Notes under the pieces: generated by a model
Seen by the model: the letters and a program-made list of their open reading frames with translations, nothing else
Told to the model about the DNA's origin: nothing
Databases searched by the model: none
Made by a program: the position numbers and the translations under genes
NCBI GenBank assembly: GCA_037962975.1
Contig: CM075669.1
Coordinates: 187,558,501 to 187,622,500, forward strand
DNA from: Clitoria ternatea
Taxonomy: Eukaryota > Streptophyta > Magnoliopsida > Fabales > Fabaceae
DNA: 64,000 nt
Direction of reading: 5' to 3'
Shown: piece after piece, positions 8,514 to 19,181 of the stretch
Position numbering within the stretch: position 1 is the first letter of the stretch
How the letters are laid out: each line of letters opens with the position of its first letter

Positions 8514-10250
8514 TGATAAGTGTTGATTAAGCATTAAGCATTGATTTCAAGACTCATTTGAACTAATTTTGTAAAGACTTGAGCTAAATTAATGAATTAT
8601 TGAAGGAAGTGAGCATGAATCTTTTAAGTAGTGATGGATAGGTGTATAAAAGAAATATTATGTTAAAACTCTTGGAAAGTTGCAGGAAATTCAACAGGAA
8701 AGCAGGGCAAGCTTAAGCTTGAGTAGGCAAGCTTAAGCTTGAGCAGGCAAGCTTAAGCGTGAAAAATCAAGCTTAAGCTTGAGCAGGCAAGCTCAAGCGT
8801 GAAAAATCAAGCTTAAGCTTGAGCAGGCAAGCTCAAGCTTGAAAAATCAAGCTCAAGCGTGAAAGAGCAAGCTCAAGCGTGAAAGAGCAAGCTCAAGCGT
8901 GAAAAAGGAAGCTCAAGCGTGATCGGGAGCAATTGAAGACAGCAAGCTCAAGCTTGAACAACCAAGCTTAAGCTTGAGCAAGCAAGCTTAAGCTTGAACA
9001 AGTTGGAGAGCATCAGGACCCCTCACGCTTGAGCGTGAACACTAGGCGCTTAAGCGTGGAATGATAAAAATGGAAGCCTAACCATGGATTAAGCGTGGGC
9101 AAGCGTGAAGTTGGACAAGGAAGGCCACGCTTGAGCGTGGCTGCAGTGGTTTAAGCGTGAAACATTTAAATAGTATCAGGACCCTTCACGCTTGAGCGTG
9201 ACCATCAAGCTCAAGCGTGACTCATACAGCATGGGTCTCTTAATTCTTTATTCACCAATGATGTGATGCCAACTCACCCACTTTCTTGTGTTTCTACAAG
9301 TCTCTGAAAGATGCTGCATGGGTTCTATGCAAGTTGGCAAGGGAAGCTGAACCATAACTCCTATAAATCAAGCTGCAAACAATCTCACAGAGATATCCAT
9401 CCCTGTAATCCCCTGTATTTTCCCTCACAATCCAACCTTTTCCATTATCTTTTGTATTTATATTTTGAGAATGAAAATGCAAAGCATGAGTAACTAAACT
9501 CCCTTATGGGATTGGCTGTAATCCATTCAACACTGAAGTAATGCTATTGTAAGTTTTTATTTAGTAATGAGATTTGATAAGTTTCTGTATTTCCTTCTGC
9601 GTTTAATGCCTGAAAGTACTTGATCACTATTTTCTTGTTTTAAGTTTTCTCAAGTATGCTGGGAAGTGACTTTTGAAAGCAGATCCAAAAGAAATACTTG
9701 TTGTGAGTAGGTAGCCAGGGATGGCGTCTAACGCAATAAATGTCAAAACAATCGATCGATAATGCTGGGATGATTTCAAAGTGACTGAGGGATCAGCGGT
9801 TTGAAATCATTCTTATGAATTTTGTAGTCGAGGGATCGATACAAATGACTTTGATTGTGACGTAGAAATTATCTTTTTGATTTACTTATATAAAAACTTA
9901 TGCAGCTTACAGAAGGTGAAGATGTGATGAAGCCAATCCCTGTTTTACAAAACTGATTTTTCCAACACTGTCATCTTTTGCAGAATTTCACTCTCTGTTA
10001 TTTATTCACTTTCTTATTCAACATCATTCAAAACAAAACAAAAACCAAAACATTCTGCCAAATCAATTCAAAACTAAGATCTTCATTCTAACACCTCCTC
10101 AGTGGAACGACAACTATACTATATTACAACTTCTGTGTTTAAACTTGGCACATCCACTGGATTGAGTTCATATTATACAAACTTGATTCTCTTTCAGTGA
10201 ACTTCTTCATTTCAATATTACAACAACACACCATCAAGATACGTTCATCA
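8514..10250 (+). repeat. 3' LTR of element A
   Basis: Begins TGATAAGTG and ends TTCATCA directly before the second GCCTC copy. Compared with the 5' LTR it has a 7-bp gain near the start, some unit changes in the 20-bp array, and scattered substitutions, mostly transitions. TATAAAT at 9362-9368 is conserved. Confidence 0.93.
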
Positions 10251-10255
10251 GCCTC

Positions 10256-10881
10256 CCATGTAATGCGAGCACCCATTGTCCAGATACCAGAAGTATTGCT
10301 TTGCTTTTGTCCTTAAGCACATCAGAAATAGGAATAATCATTGCCTTTTGTACTCAGAACTTTTTGGGTCCTATACGGTCAGTACTTTTTGCATTTTTCC
10401 TTTTTCTTTCTAAGCAATCTTGAACCACATGACCATGCTTCTTGCAATAGTTGCATTTAGCATGCTTATGCTTAGATTGAAAAGATGAAGAGGGAGAACT
10501 CTTTTCTTTGGAATCAGTTCCTTCAACATACCCCAAACCAGGCCTTTTGGAACTTCCTTTTGATCTTCCCATAAGTATTATACAAATTATCAATTCCATT
10601 TACAAATTTGGCCAGGTCTATAGTAAACGTGCTTACTTCTTGTTGAAGAGACTTGATTTCCTTGTCTTGAGAGATACAACGAGTGTCTGAACTATTTAGT
10701 TTAGTTTTCAAAAAATAATTTTCCTTTTTGAGCTTAAATATCTCTTCAAGGTGCATCTTTTCTTTCTCATCAAGCTCCTAAATAAGTTCTTGATCTAAAT
10801 CCTTTTTCTCCAGTTCAGATATAGTATCTTCATATAAAGAAATATTTTCAAATTGTTTCTTTTTCAATACTTTATGATGGT
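10256..10881 (-). pseudogene. Element Z: copia gag C-terminal part and protease start
   Basis: Right-hand continuation of Z after element A. Minus-strand frames give a coiled, Lys/Leu-rich Gag segment (HLEEIFKLKKENYFLK, 10756-10523), then after a frameshift a basic Ser-rich stretch with a zinc knuckle CNYCKKHGHVVQDC (C-x2-C-x4-H-x4-C). The protease active-site triplet just left of this reads DNG instead of the copia DSG. The segment stops at 10881, where the LTR of element E begins; the Gag N-terminus and 5' LTR of Z must lie beyond E, outside the window. Confidence 0.8.
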
Positions 10882-12091
10882 TGTTAGACTTAGAAGGAGG
10901 GGTTGAATAAGTCTGAGACTTTTTTCATGGAAAATATAAAACAAATGATATAGGTAATCAAACAAATAACGAATAAAAAATCAACATAGAGAGTTTATAC
11001 TAGTTCAATTCTAACACAAGTTATGTTCAGTCTCTTCTAACTTGAAGGATTTCCACTAAATCTCCTTTACAATAACAATACTAGACTAGTGCCACAAGTA
11101 TTCTTGACTACAAAAACTTCTGAGTTAACCCAAGTATTCTTTCAACAAGCCACTCCTGGCTTAACCCAAGTATTCTTTCGAAAGCCTCTTTAGCTATAGT
11201 GTTTCCAAAAAAAACACACTCTGGCAACACACTAGACTTTTACAAGGTTTAAGTATGAATATAGATCACACTTGAAACTTAGTACTTAATAGATATACAA
11301 GAGAAATTTAAGCACTAAGTTATGACACAAGACCAGAGTCTGCTAAAAGCAGAATAGAACAAAGAGGGTCTTTGTTTTACAAATAAGAGAATTGAAATTA
11401 AGAATTTTGCAAGCTTGGAAGATTTATGGCTCTTGTTATATTTGAGATGTTTGAATGTTCTTGGTTTATATAGAATCTTGAGAATATAACCGTTACTGCT
11501 TCTTGAGAAGAGATATAGACGTTGGAAATCCTTTGAAGGTATTTTGCCTTAAGCTTCTTGTTACCAGACCTTAAAGATAAACTCAATGAGGGGGTCTGGT
11601 ACAAACGTCTTTAGCTTTTTCATAAAAACGGTTTCTCATGCATTTCCATGCATAAACCATTTATAAACCAATTCTTGATTGAGAGACAAGTTGCTTTCTG
11701 AAATATTCTGACAACTGTTTCTCAGTTTGAACTTGTTCTTTATGTTCTTTGATGATAAGCACGCAAAAATGATAAGAGCATAAATCCCAATGCATCACCA
11801 AAATAGAATTCAAAAACGTTGAGAATAGCTTCTTCGAATAAAATGCTTTTATTAGACTTTTGATATTCTGCCAGACTTTTGAGAATGCTGATACTCCCTT
11901 TTTGTTTTCATAACATAATACTCGTATCCTGAAATTACTTAGGCATATAGAAATACATTATTAACAGGATAGACTTTAATTTTTGAGAGAAAATACTTAA
12001 TGAAAGATATAAACAAATTTAGGAATATAGAGTTTGCGGTATGGTCCAATCGGACTTAAAAATTCTTTTTCATCTAGAGTTTTTCTTAACA
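10882..12091 (-). repeat. 3' LTR of element E
   Basis: On the minus strand it begins TGTTAAGAAAAACTC (right end) and ends CTAACA (left end at 10882). A candidate TATA box TATATAAA is at 11472-11465. No partner LTR is visible in the window, so the borders rest on TG/CA ends, the adjoining polypurine tract on one side and Z sequence on the other. Confidence 0.8.
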
Positions 12092-12104
12092 ATCTTCCCC
12101 TATT
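12092..12104 (-). other. Polypurine tract of element E
   Basis: Minus-strand ATAGGGGAAGAT directly precedes the LTR start TGTTAAG, the usual arrangement in Sirevirus elements (purine run then TGTT). Confidence 0.8.
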
Positions 12105-12365
12105 TGTTGATAACAAACATCAAGTCTTTTTGTAAGCAAAGTCTGTAATTCAGGGAGAATAAAATAATAAGTGACAGTAAGATATATAAATAAATAGGAA
12201 TAAATAAAAATAATATAATTCTTCATTAATCGAAAAAGATATTGCATAACATTTCATACAAAAAAATACATCATACAAGACATTACTTTACACAAAAGAC
12301 TTGTAAATCTTCTCTCCCTTTTGTAATCAACAAAAAAGGGACATCACTAAGACATGAAAAGCAAA

Positions 12366-14744
12366 TCATGGTTCACAGAGGATGTAAAAAGAGGTAAAGT
12401 AATAGAGGAGACAACAATGAAAAGTCGAGTCTGAAAGACAAAAAGAAAAGGTGAAGTAAAAGTAATTAAAGAGGGCTAATAGAGAAAGATAGGATTGTAG
12501 GAAGAAGATAAATAGGAATAGGAAGGTTCTTCTTGAAAAGTCTAGAGATAGTGGCACCAAAGAGCATCAGTGTGAGCTTCGGTCGGTGTAGGAGCAGTCC
12601 AAAGACTCTTAAGAGTAGTTGCTGAAAGCTGCTTGGGCTGATAGAGGCCCTTGTAGTGAGGCTTGTACTTTAGAGGCATGGGTTTCTTCAATCTACCTAG
12701 AGAAATCCACTTAGCATGAGGAGGTTTGAGAGGTACAACAAATAAGATCTTTTTCTAATGGGTAGTAACAAGATAATTATTGATGGATACATCATCTAGA
12801 GAGACAAAACCATGTTTCAAGTCTCTAGCAATAAAAGCTTGCTCAACTTGAAGCGCATAAAACATTCCAAGATCATCATTTGAGAATAGGTCTGGGAAGC
12901 AGAGAAACTTTTCAATGGGAAGAGGGGGATAGCGTTTGGGGGTAGAGGGTCAAATATGGAGTCTGCGAGGGTTGAAGTTAGGATTATGAACAATAACATA
13001 GTTATAAGGGTTGGTATAGCCAGGGTCAGTAGGGTCAAGAATAGGTTTATAAAAAACATATTCAAGTAGTGTGGGGTAGCGTTTATAAAGAGAGGGAAGT
13101 CTAAATTTATAGATAATAGTAGAGATGGCAGGGCAAAGAATAATGGCTAGGGAAGACGGGGTCTGGGGTAAGGAGAGAGGTACAATGGAAAAAGGAATGG
13201 GCTGAGGAGAGGAATAGGGTAAAAAGGAATCAGAGGCAATAGAAGGTAAAGGTTCAGACCTTGATGTTTTGGAACATTTCACATGGGAGGCTGATCGTTT
13301 GCACTTGAGAGAAACTTTGAAAGCATTAGTATTACTTCTGTAGAGGCCAACTGTGGCATAGAATTAATTTAGCCAATCTAGATATTTCCAGTTGTGAACC
13401 TTAGACTGGATTAGTCTTCAAGTATCCACGGATGAATATGAGATAGTGAGAGTAAGATGGGTAACCACCACACTATTGAAAGATGTCATGGTTGTCAACC
13501 GTAACATGCTGATATTCATCACAAAACTCAATAAACTTGGCACTCCAGGCTAAGGTGTCCTAACTTGCAACTAAAATTTTTGGATGTAGAAAAGTGAAGA
13601 CATATATAAACAACTCAAATACTTTATCACTACAAAGTTTCTTCAAATGAGATTCAAAAGAAAGGCAGAATAATGGAGGCGTTAAGGTCTGTTGAGCCTT
13701 AAGGGGAGCAGAAGCCTTGACACCTTTCTTAGTACCAGACTTTGTCTTTGCTGAGCGCCGTTGAATTTGACCAATAGGAAGATGATCATCAGAATCTTAG
13801 GATCCTTTGGTGTTGTAGAAACAGGATTCACAGGAAGGTCTAATGCTTGAACAGGAAATAAAGAAGGGGCCATCTGACAGGGTTCCACCTTAAGAAGAGA
13901 GTTTGATTCGTTGAAGGATTCATCAGACACATCAAGGACTAATTTCCTGACCTTTTTACTAGAACGAGAGCACTAAGAACGCTGAAGAGTAGACCCAGAC
14001 CATTTCTTGGAAGGAGTAGACTTTCTTTTCTGAGGATAAGCCAGGGAAGTACCTTGAGGTTGATCTATTAGAGGAGAGAAAGTGGGCAACTTGCTGACCA
14101 TCAAAGAGGGAGTGACGAGAACTTTTATCGTGTCAATTTGCATATTTTTAAGTGTAAATGTCTTCATGAGAACACCAGGGTAGGGAATCTTGTTCTGCTT
14201 CTTGCCAATAGAAGACATTAGATAAGTCATAATCACTGACCTTTTCTTTCATAAGCATATGATACATGCAGAACTTGTCGACCTTGCTCACTATGTCTTT
14301 TACACCTTTCTTAGGGCAAATGACTTATTTCATTACAAGATGTAACATCTTGACCTTGGGAAGAAGAAAGCTAAAGACTAGCTTGGCTGGGTGCTTAGCT
14401 CCATATAGCATTTCATTGATCTCTAGAGACGAGACAACATTATACTTAAAATGCTCACTAAAGGCTTCACCAGCATTCAGACAACCAGTAATAGTGGCGA
14501 TAATATCTTCAGAAATCTCAATAGATTTTCCTTGAAGCTTCCCGAGGACAATGAACTAAAACTTGTCCATAGATACTGTCTGCCAGAAATTCAGAACCAG
14601 AGATGGTGAGTAAGGTGTTTGGTCGAGACAAAACTTTGTCAAACCAATTCCATCTAGCTCAACAGAAATATCACGCCCATCCAGTTTGTGCTGCCTTAGA
14701 TTGAAGACCGAAGACTCAACAATGTCAGATGCTTTGAATGCCAT
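12366..14744 (-). pseudogene. Element E: degenerate env-like ORF downstream of pol
   Basis: It starts at MAFKASDIVESSVFNLRQ (14744) and can be followed through several stops and frame changes: an LNFWQTVSMDKF / GKLQGKSIEISEDIIATITG block resembling the plant transposon-associated domain of retrotransposon extra ORFs, a Lys/Ser-rich middle, and a Pro/Leu-rich tail to about 12950. Its position between RNase H and the polypurine tract fits the envelope-like ORF known in Sireviruses. The protein is unlikely to be made. Whether it ever worked as an envelope cannot be judged here. Confidence 0.55.
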
Positions 14745-15029
14745 TTCTTAAAGGAGCAAAGAAGAAGAAAGGGTTTGTAGAAACAAAGGGTGAAAGAAGT
14801 TTTTCAAAAGAGAAATTGAAGGGGGAAGAAAAAATGGTTTGTGAAAAGGATGGAAAAAGTGTAAGTGAAGAGACACAAATAAATAGGGTGAAAAACTGAC
14901 CACAAAAGTGGAGAGAGAAAACACATTTTAAATGGTTATATAAAAAGGTGATAACTACTGCCATGTTGTAAAAAGTGAACAAAAAAATCTCTCAAAAAAA
15001 TTTAAAAGTCAAGTATGAAGTAAAGCAAG

Positions 15030-16532
15030 ATACACTATAACAGACATTTCATACAACAGACTTATTAAGTAATTATTTTTCATATTTAAATTTTGCTTAA
15101 TAAAATCAAACCCGGCCTCTGCCAGAGGCTTAGTGACGATGTCTACCCATTGATGGTCTGTGTCCATAAATCTCAAGTCTAGAATTCCCTTTTATACGTA
15201 GTCACGAATGAAGTGATATTTTACTTCAATGTGTTTTCCTTTAGAGTATTGAATAGGGTTCTTAGAGAGGTTTATTACATTGGTATTATCACAGAATACT
15301 AGAATTTCTCCTTCTTTGATAGAATAATCTTCAAGTTTGTATTTGATCCAAAGAAGTTGAGAGCAACATCTAATTACGGACATATATTCTGCTTTAGCCG
15401 TTGAAAGTGCAATGGAGTTTTGCTTTTTGTTGCTCTAAGAAATTAGATTTCTCCCCAAGAAGTGACATCCACCACTTTTGCTTTTTTTTAACTCTATCTC
15501 CTGCAAAGTCTACATCACAAAATCCAGATAGAGAGAAAGAGCCTGTTCATTTATAGAACAGCCCAAGGTTAGTGGTTCTAACAAGATATCTCAAAATCCT
15601 CTTCACAACAGACAAATGTGATTCCTTGGGATCTGATTGATATCTTGTACACATGCAAACATTAAACATTATGTCAGGTTTGTTAGATATAAGATACAGA
15701 AGTGAACCAATCATTCCTTGGTACAAGGTCCAGACCACTATTGTACCAGACTCATCTTTATTTATAATGCAGTTAGGATGCATAGGGGTACTCATAGCCT
15801 TAGCATCAGCTATTTTAAATTTCTTGAGTAACTTCTTTATGTACTTCTGTTGATGAATGAATATTCCATTACTAGTTTGTTGACTTTACAAGCCTAGAAA
15901 GAACTTAAGTTTGCCCATCATACTCATTTCAAATTTTGCTTGCATTATTTTAGAAAAATCTTTACACAGACTATCATCAGTAGCACTAAAAACAATATAA
16001 TCCACATAAATCTGCACAACAATAAAGTGTTTCTTAGTGAAAAGGGTTATTTCAACTTGACCTCTAGTAAAGCCTTTTGAAATAAGAAAGGAATTGAGTC
16101 TGTTGTACCAAGCTCTGGGAGCCTGTTTTAGACCATACAGTGCTTTACTTAATTTTAAAATATGGATAGGAAGGGACATGTTTTCAAAACCAGGAGGCTA
16201 TTTTACATAAACTTCTTCTTTAATAAAACCAATTAGAAGAGCACTCTTTACATCCATATGATATAATGTAATTCCTTTAAAAGTTGTAAATATAAGAAGT
16301 ATTCTGATAGCTTTAAGTCTGGCTACAGGAGCAAAAGTTTTAGTGAAATCTATACCTTTTTGCTGATTATAGCCTTGAGCTACTAGTCTGGCCTTGTTCC
16401 TGATTACTTTTCCATCTTCATCAAACTTATTTCGGAATACCCACTTAGTTCCAATGATTCTTTTATCTCTGGGCTTAGGAACAAGTGTCCAAACTTTACT
16501 CCTCTGAAACTAATTTAATTCTTCTTGCATAG
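15030..16532 (-). pseudogene. Element E: copia reverse transcriptase and RNase H, inactivated
   Basis: Reading from 16527 leftwards: RT N-terminus (broken frames, 16527-16180), RT palm (KALYGLKQAPRAWYNRL, 16179-15886), then the connection (PMHPNCIINKDESGTIV, 15795-15547) and RNase H (15383-15192, CDNTNVINLSKNPIQYSK), ending near 15030. The catalytic YVDD box reads YVDY, so RT would be inactive even without the stops. Element B interrupts it at 16533, splitting the RT N-terminal region; the flanks are the duplication CATAG (16528-16532 and 33942-33946). Confidence 0.9.
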
Positions 16533-19181
16533 TGTCGCGACCGGGATCGCGGCGGCACGGCCGACCCTCAAAACGATCTTTTGGTTTGGTTTGAAAAGAA
16601 AAAACAGGGAGTCACCACCAATATTTTTAGGATAAAATATCGGGAAAACCTTTCGTTAAAGCACTGGTTATAAAAATCAAATTCCATGTTCGGGAGTCTA
16701 ATTACCGGTGAGGAAGGTATTAGCACCTTACAACTGTCCGTTATAAAAATGGTTACCTCAATATGATAGCGCGCATTATAATTAACCCAATAATTATTTT
16801 AACTTCTTCATGAAAAGAAAGTATACGAGATGACAAAACATACAAAAATAAACAAAAATAAACGCGGAATATTTACATGAGATTAACGAGACGTCTCGTC
16901 TAAGTTAAACTCGCTCCTCTTCCTTTTTTTTAAATAGAAAAATAAAAATTGCAATAATAATGAGAATAATAATAATCATTACAACTTTTATGCTAGTCCA
17001 AATAAAATGTAAGAAGCACTCATTTTTTTTTGTTATATATTTATTACAAACCTAGGAAGGGGTAAAAAAGAAAAGAAAAGAAAATAACAGCAATTTATTT
17101 TAGTGGGAAAATAAAGTACCGAGTGAAAAAATGGAATTCTGAGTGAAAAGCTGAAAAACCGAGTAAAAAATGGAAAAACCGAGTGAAAAATGGAAAAACC
17201 GAGTGAAAAAGTGGAATGTCGAGTGAGAAAGTGGAATACCGAGTGAAAGATGAATACCGAGTGAAAACGGGGGCTGACCGAGGGAGAAGAGGGACGGTAT
17301 TGGAGTTAATAGGAGAGGGACGGTGTTGGTGAGGATTTTTGAGGGGTGCTGGACAGTGTTGGGCTGAAAAGAGGGGCGGTGTTAGAGTTGATAAGAGAGG
17401 GACGGTGTTGGTGAGGATTTTAAAGGGTGTTGGACAGTTGGGAGAGGAAGAGTGAGGATAGTTGGGAGGATTTGTTAGGAGAGTAACAGTAGGGTTTTTT
17501 TTTGGGAAGAGAGGGATGGTGTTTGAGAGGAAGAGGACGGTTGAGAGAGGAAGAGAGGGGCTGTGTTGTACGGTGTTTTTTTTTAGAAGGGCCTATTGGT
17601 GCTGAGTGGGGGACGGTATTGAGAGGTTTATTTTAAGGGTGGTGTTGAGTGAGTTTTAGGAGAGAGGAGAGAGGGATGGTTTCGGTGGTGTGGGTGGAAA
17701 AGGAGAGAGGGACAGTGGAAGGAGAGGAAGAAAGGAGTGAGGGACGGTGTGGGAAGGAAGGAGGTCTTAGACAGTGAGAGGAAGAGGACGGTGGAATGGA
17801 AAGAGAGGGACGGCTGGGTATTAGGGTTTTCTCTAATGAAGGCTCCCTTTGAAGGCTTCAGGATCCTCTCTATTTATAGAGGTCCTTGACGCCCATAGCA
17901 GTGGCAAGTGGGGCTCCCCCTTTTGTCCTGCAGTCAGCCGCCCCACTTGATCAACATTGGATACAGCCTGGATGGAGTTGGTGGACACAGCTTGCACCTA
18001 GACAGCCATAGGGGTCGGCAGCTAGTGGGTCTCTCCTTTGTCACTTTGTCAGCCGCCCCCCACAAGTCAAAGATCCACTTGGATAGTGGAAATCTAAGTC
18101 AGCAAGGGCACTCGGTGGGAGTATGGGTCGGATTTTACCTTCTCTCCACAATCCGAGTGGAAAAGGTGCTGGTCTTCACTTTGCCTCCTGAATCCGAGTG
18201 GAAAAGGTCTGTTTTGTGCAGAAACAGAGTGAAGAATGACACAGAACCGACTGAAATGGTTGGAGTACGACTCAAAATTGGGTGAAAGATGACTCGGAAT
18301 TGGCTAAAAGAATGGCTCGGAAATGGCTAAAAAGGATGACTCAGAAATGGTTTAAGTATGGCTCAGAAATTGGTGGAAATGGGCTTGGTGATGATTGGCC
18401 AAAAAGGGCTCGGGAATGGGTGAAAAGGATAGCTCAGAAATGAAACAAAGGTGACTCAGAAATTGAGTGAAAGGATTCACTCGGTGCTGACTGAAGAGTG
18501 GTTCAATCGGAACTGACCGAAAAGAAAATGACTCGGAATTGACTGAAGAGGGTTCACTCGGTGCTGACTGAAGAGGCATCACTCGGTACTGACTGAAGAG
18601 GCATCACTCGGTACTGACTGAAGATTCTTCATTCGTTGCTGACTTGAGATTCTTCACTCGGTGCTGACTGAAGAGTCTTCACTCGGTGCTGACTGGAGAT
18701 TCTCCACTCGGTACCGGCTGGAGATTCTTCACTCGGTGCTGACTGAAAGAGTGGCTCGGTGCTGACTGAAGAGAGTACTCACTCGGCACCTCCTAAAATG
18801 TTTCACTCGGCAACGTGAAGGGAATTTAATCACTCGTAAAAACTTGTTCGGATTTGCTTGGGAGTTATTCAGTAGACTCTTTCTTCACTCGGAAATCTGA
18901 CTAGCTTCTCACTCAGAATTTGGCACTCAGCTCCGACTGGCTTCTCACTCAGAATTGCCTTCTTCTCACTCGAAAACCGACCCTACTCACTCGGATGTGT
19001 TCATTCAGAGTCAGTTTTGTTTTTTAATCAGAAGGGTTTCAACCACCAATCAACTCGGAGTCGGCTTTGTTTTCAATCAGCACTTAGAACTTCTTTGAAC
19101 TTCTTATTTTTTAGTTTTTTTCTCTTTCTTTTGAATTCGTTTCACTTGTGGATATCAATCGGACTAAAATAGGTGTTCACA
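16533..19181 (-). repeat. 3' LTR of element B
   Basis: Matches 31023-33941 with length differences in repeat tracts. On the plus strand the left part is rich in CCGAGTGA (17110-17265), the middle in GGACGGTG, and the right part in CACTCGG (18480-19020). A minus-strand TATA box CTATAAATAG lies at 17879-17870, so the CACTCGG block is in U3 and the CCGAGTGA block is transcribed. Open frames inside (for example 17908-18285) recur in the other LTR and lie within regulatory DNA; I do not call them genes. Confidence 0.93.

Larger units (their letters stand above)
2349..10250 (+). mobile_element. Element A: Athila-like Ty3 LTR retrotransposon, gag-protease only
   Basis: A complete insertion into Z. 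Two LTRs of about 1.73 kb start TGATAAGTGTTGATTA; the 3' copy ends TTCATCA. The 5-bp duplication GCCTC sits at 2344-2348 and 10251-10255. Inside are a tRNA-Asp-like primer site, one 648-codon gag-protease ORF, structured 3' sequence and a polypurine tract. RT, RNase H and integrase are absent, so the element is non-autonomous. By eye the LTRs differ by about 20 substitutions plus small indels, so the insertion is young. Element C in this window shares its 3' hairpins and primer type and represents the kind of partner that could mobilise it. Confidence 0.93.

Noticed and set aside
17908..18285. 125-codon plus-strand ORF and its copy at 32316-32753
   Set aside because: It lies in both LTRs of B across the promoter region, antisense to the element, with no domain; open by chance in GC-richer sequence.
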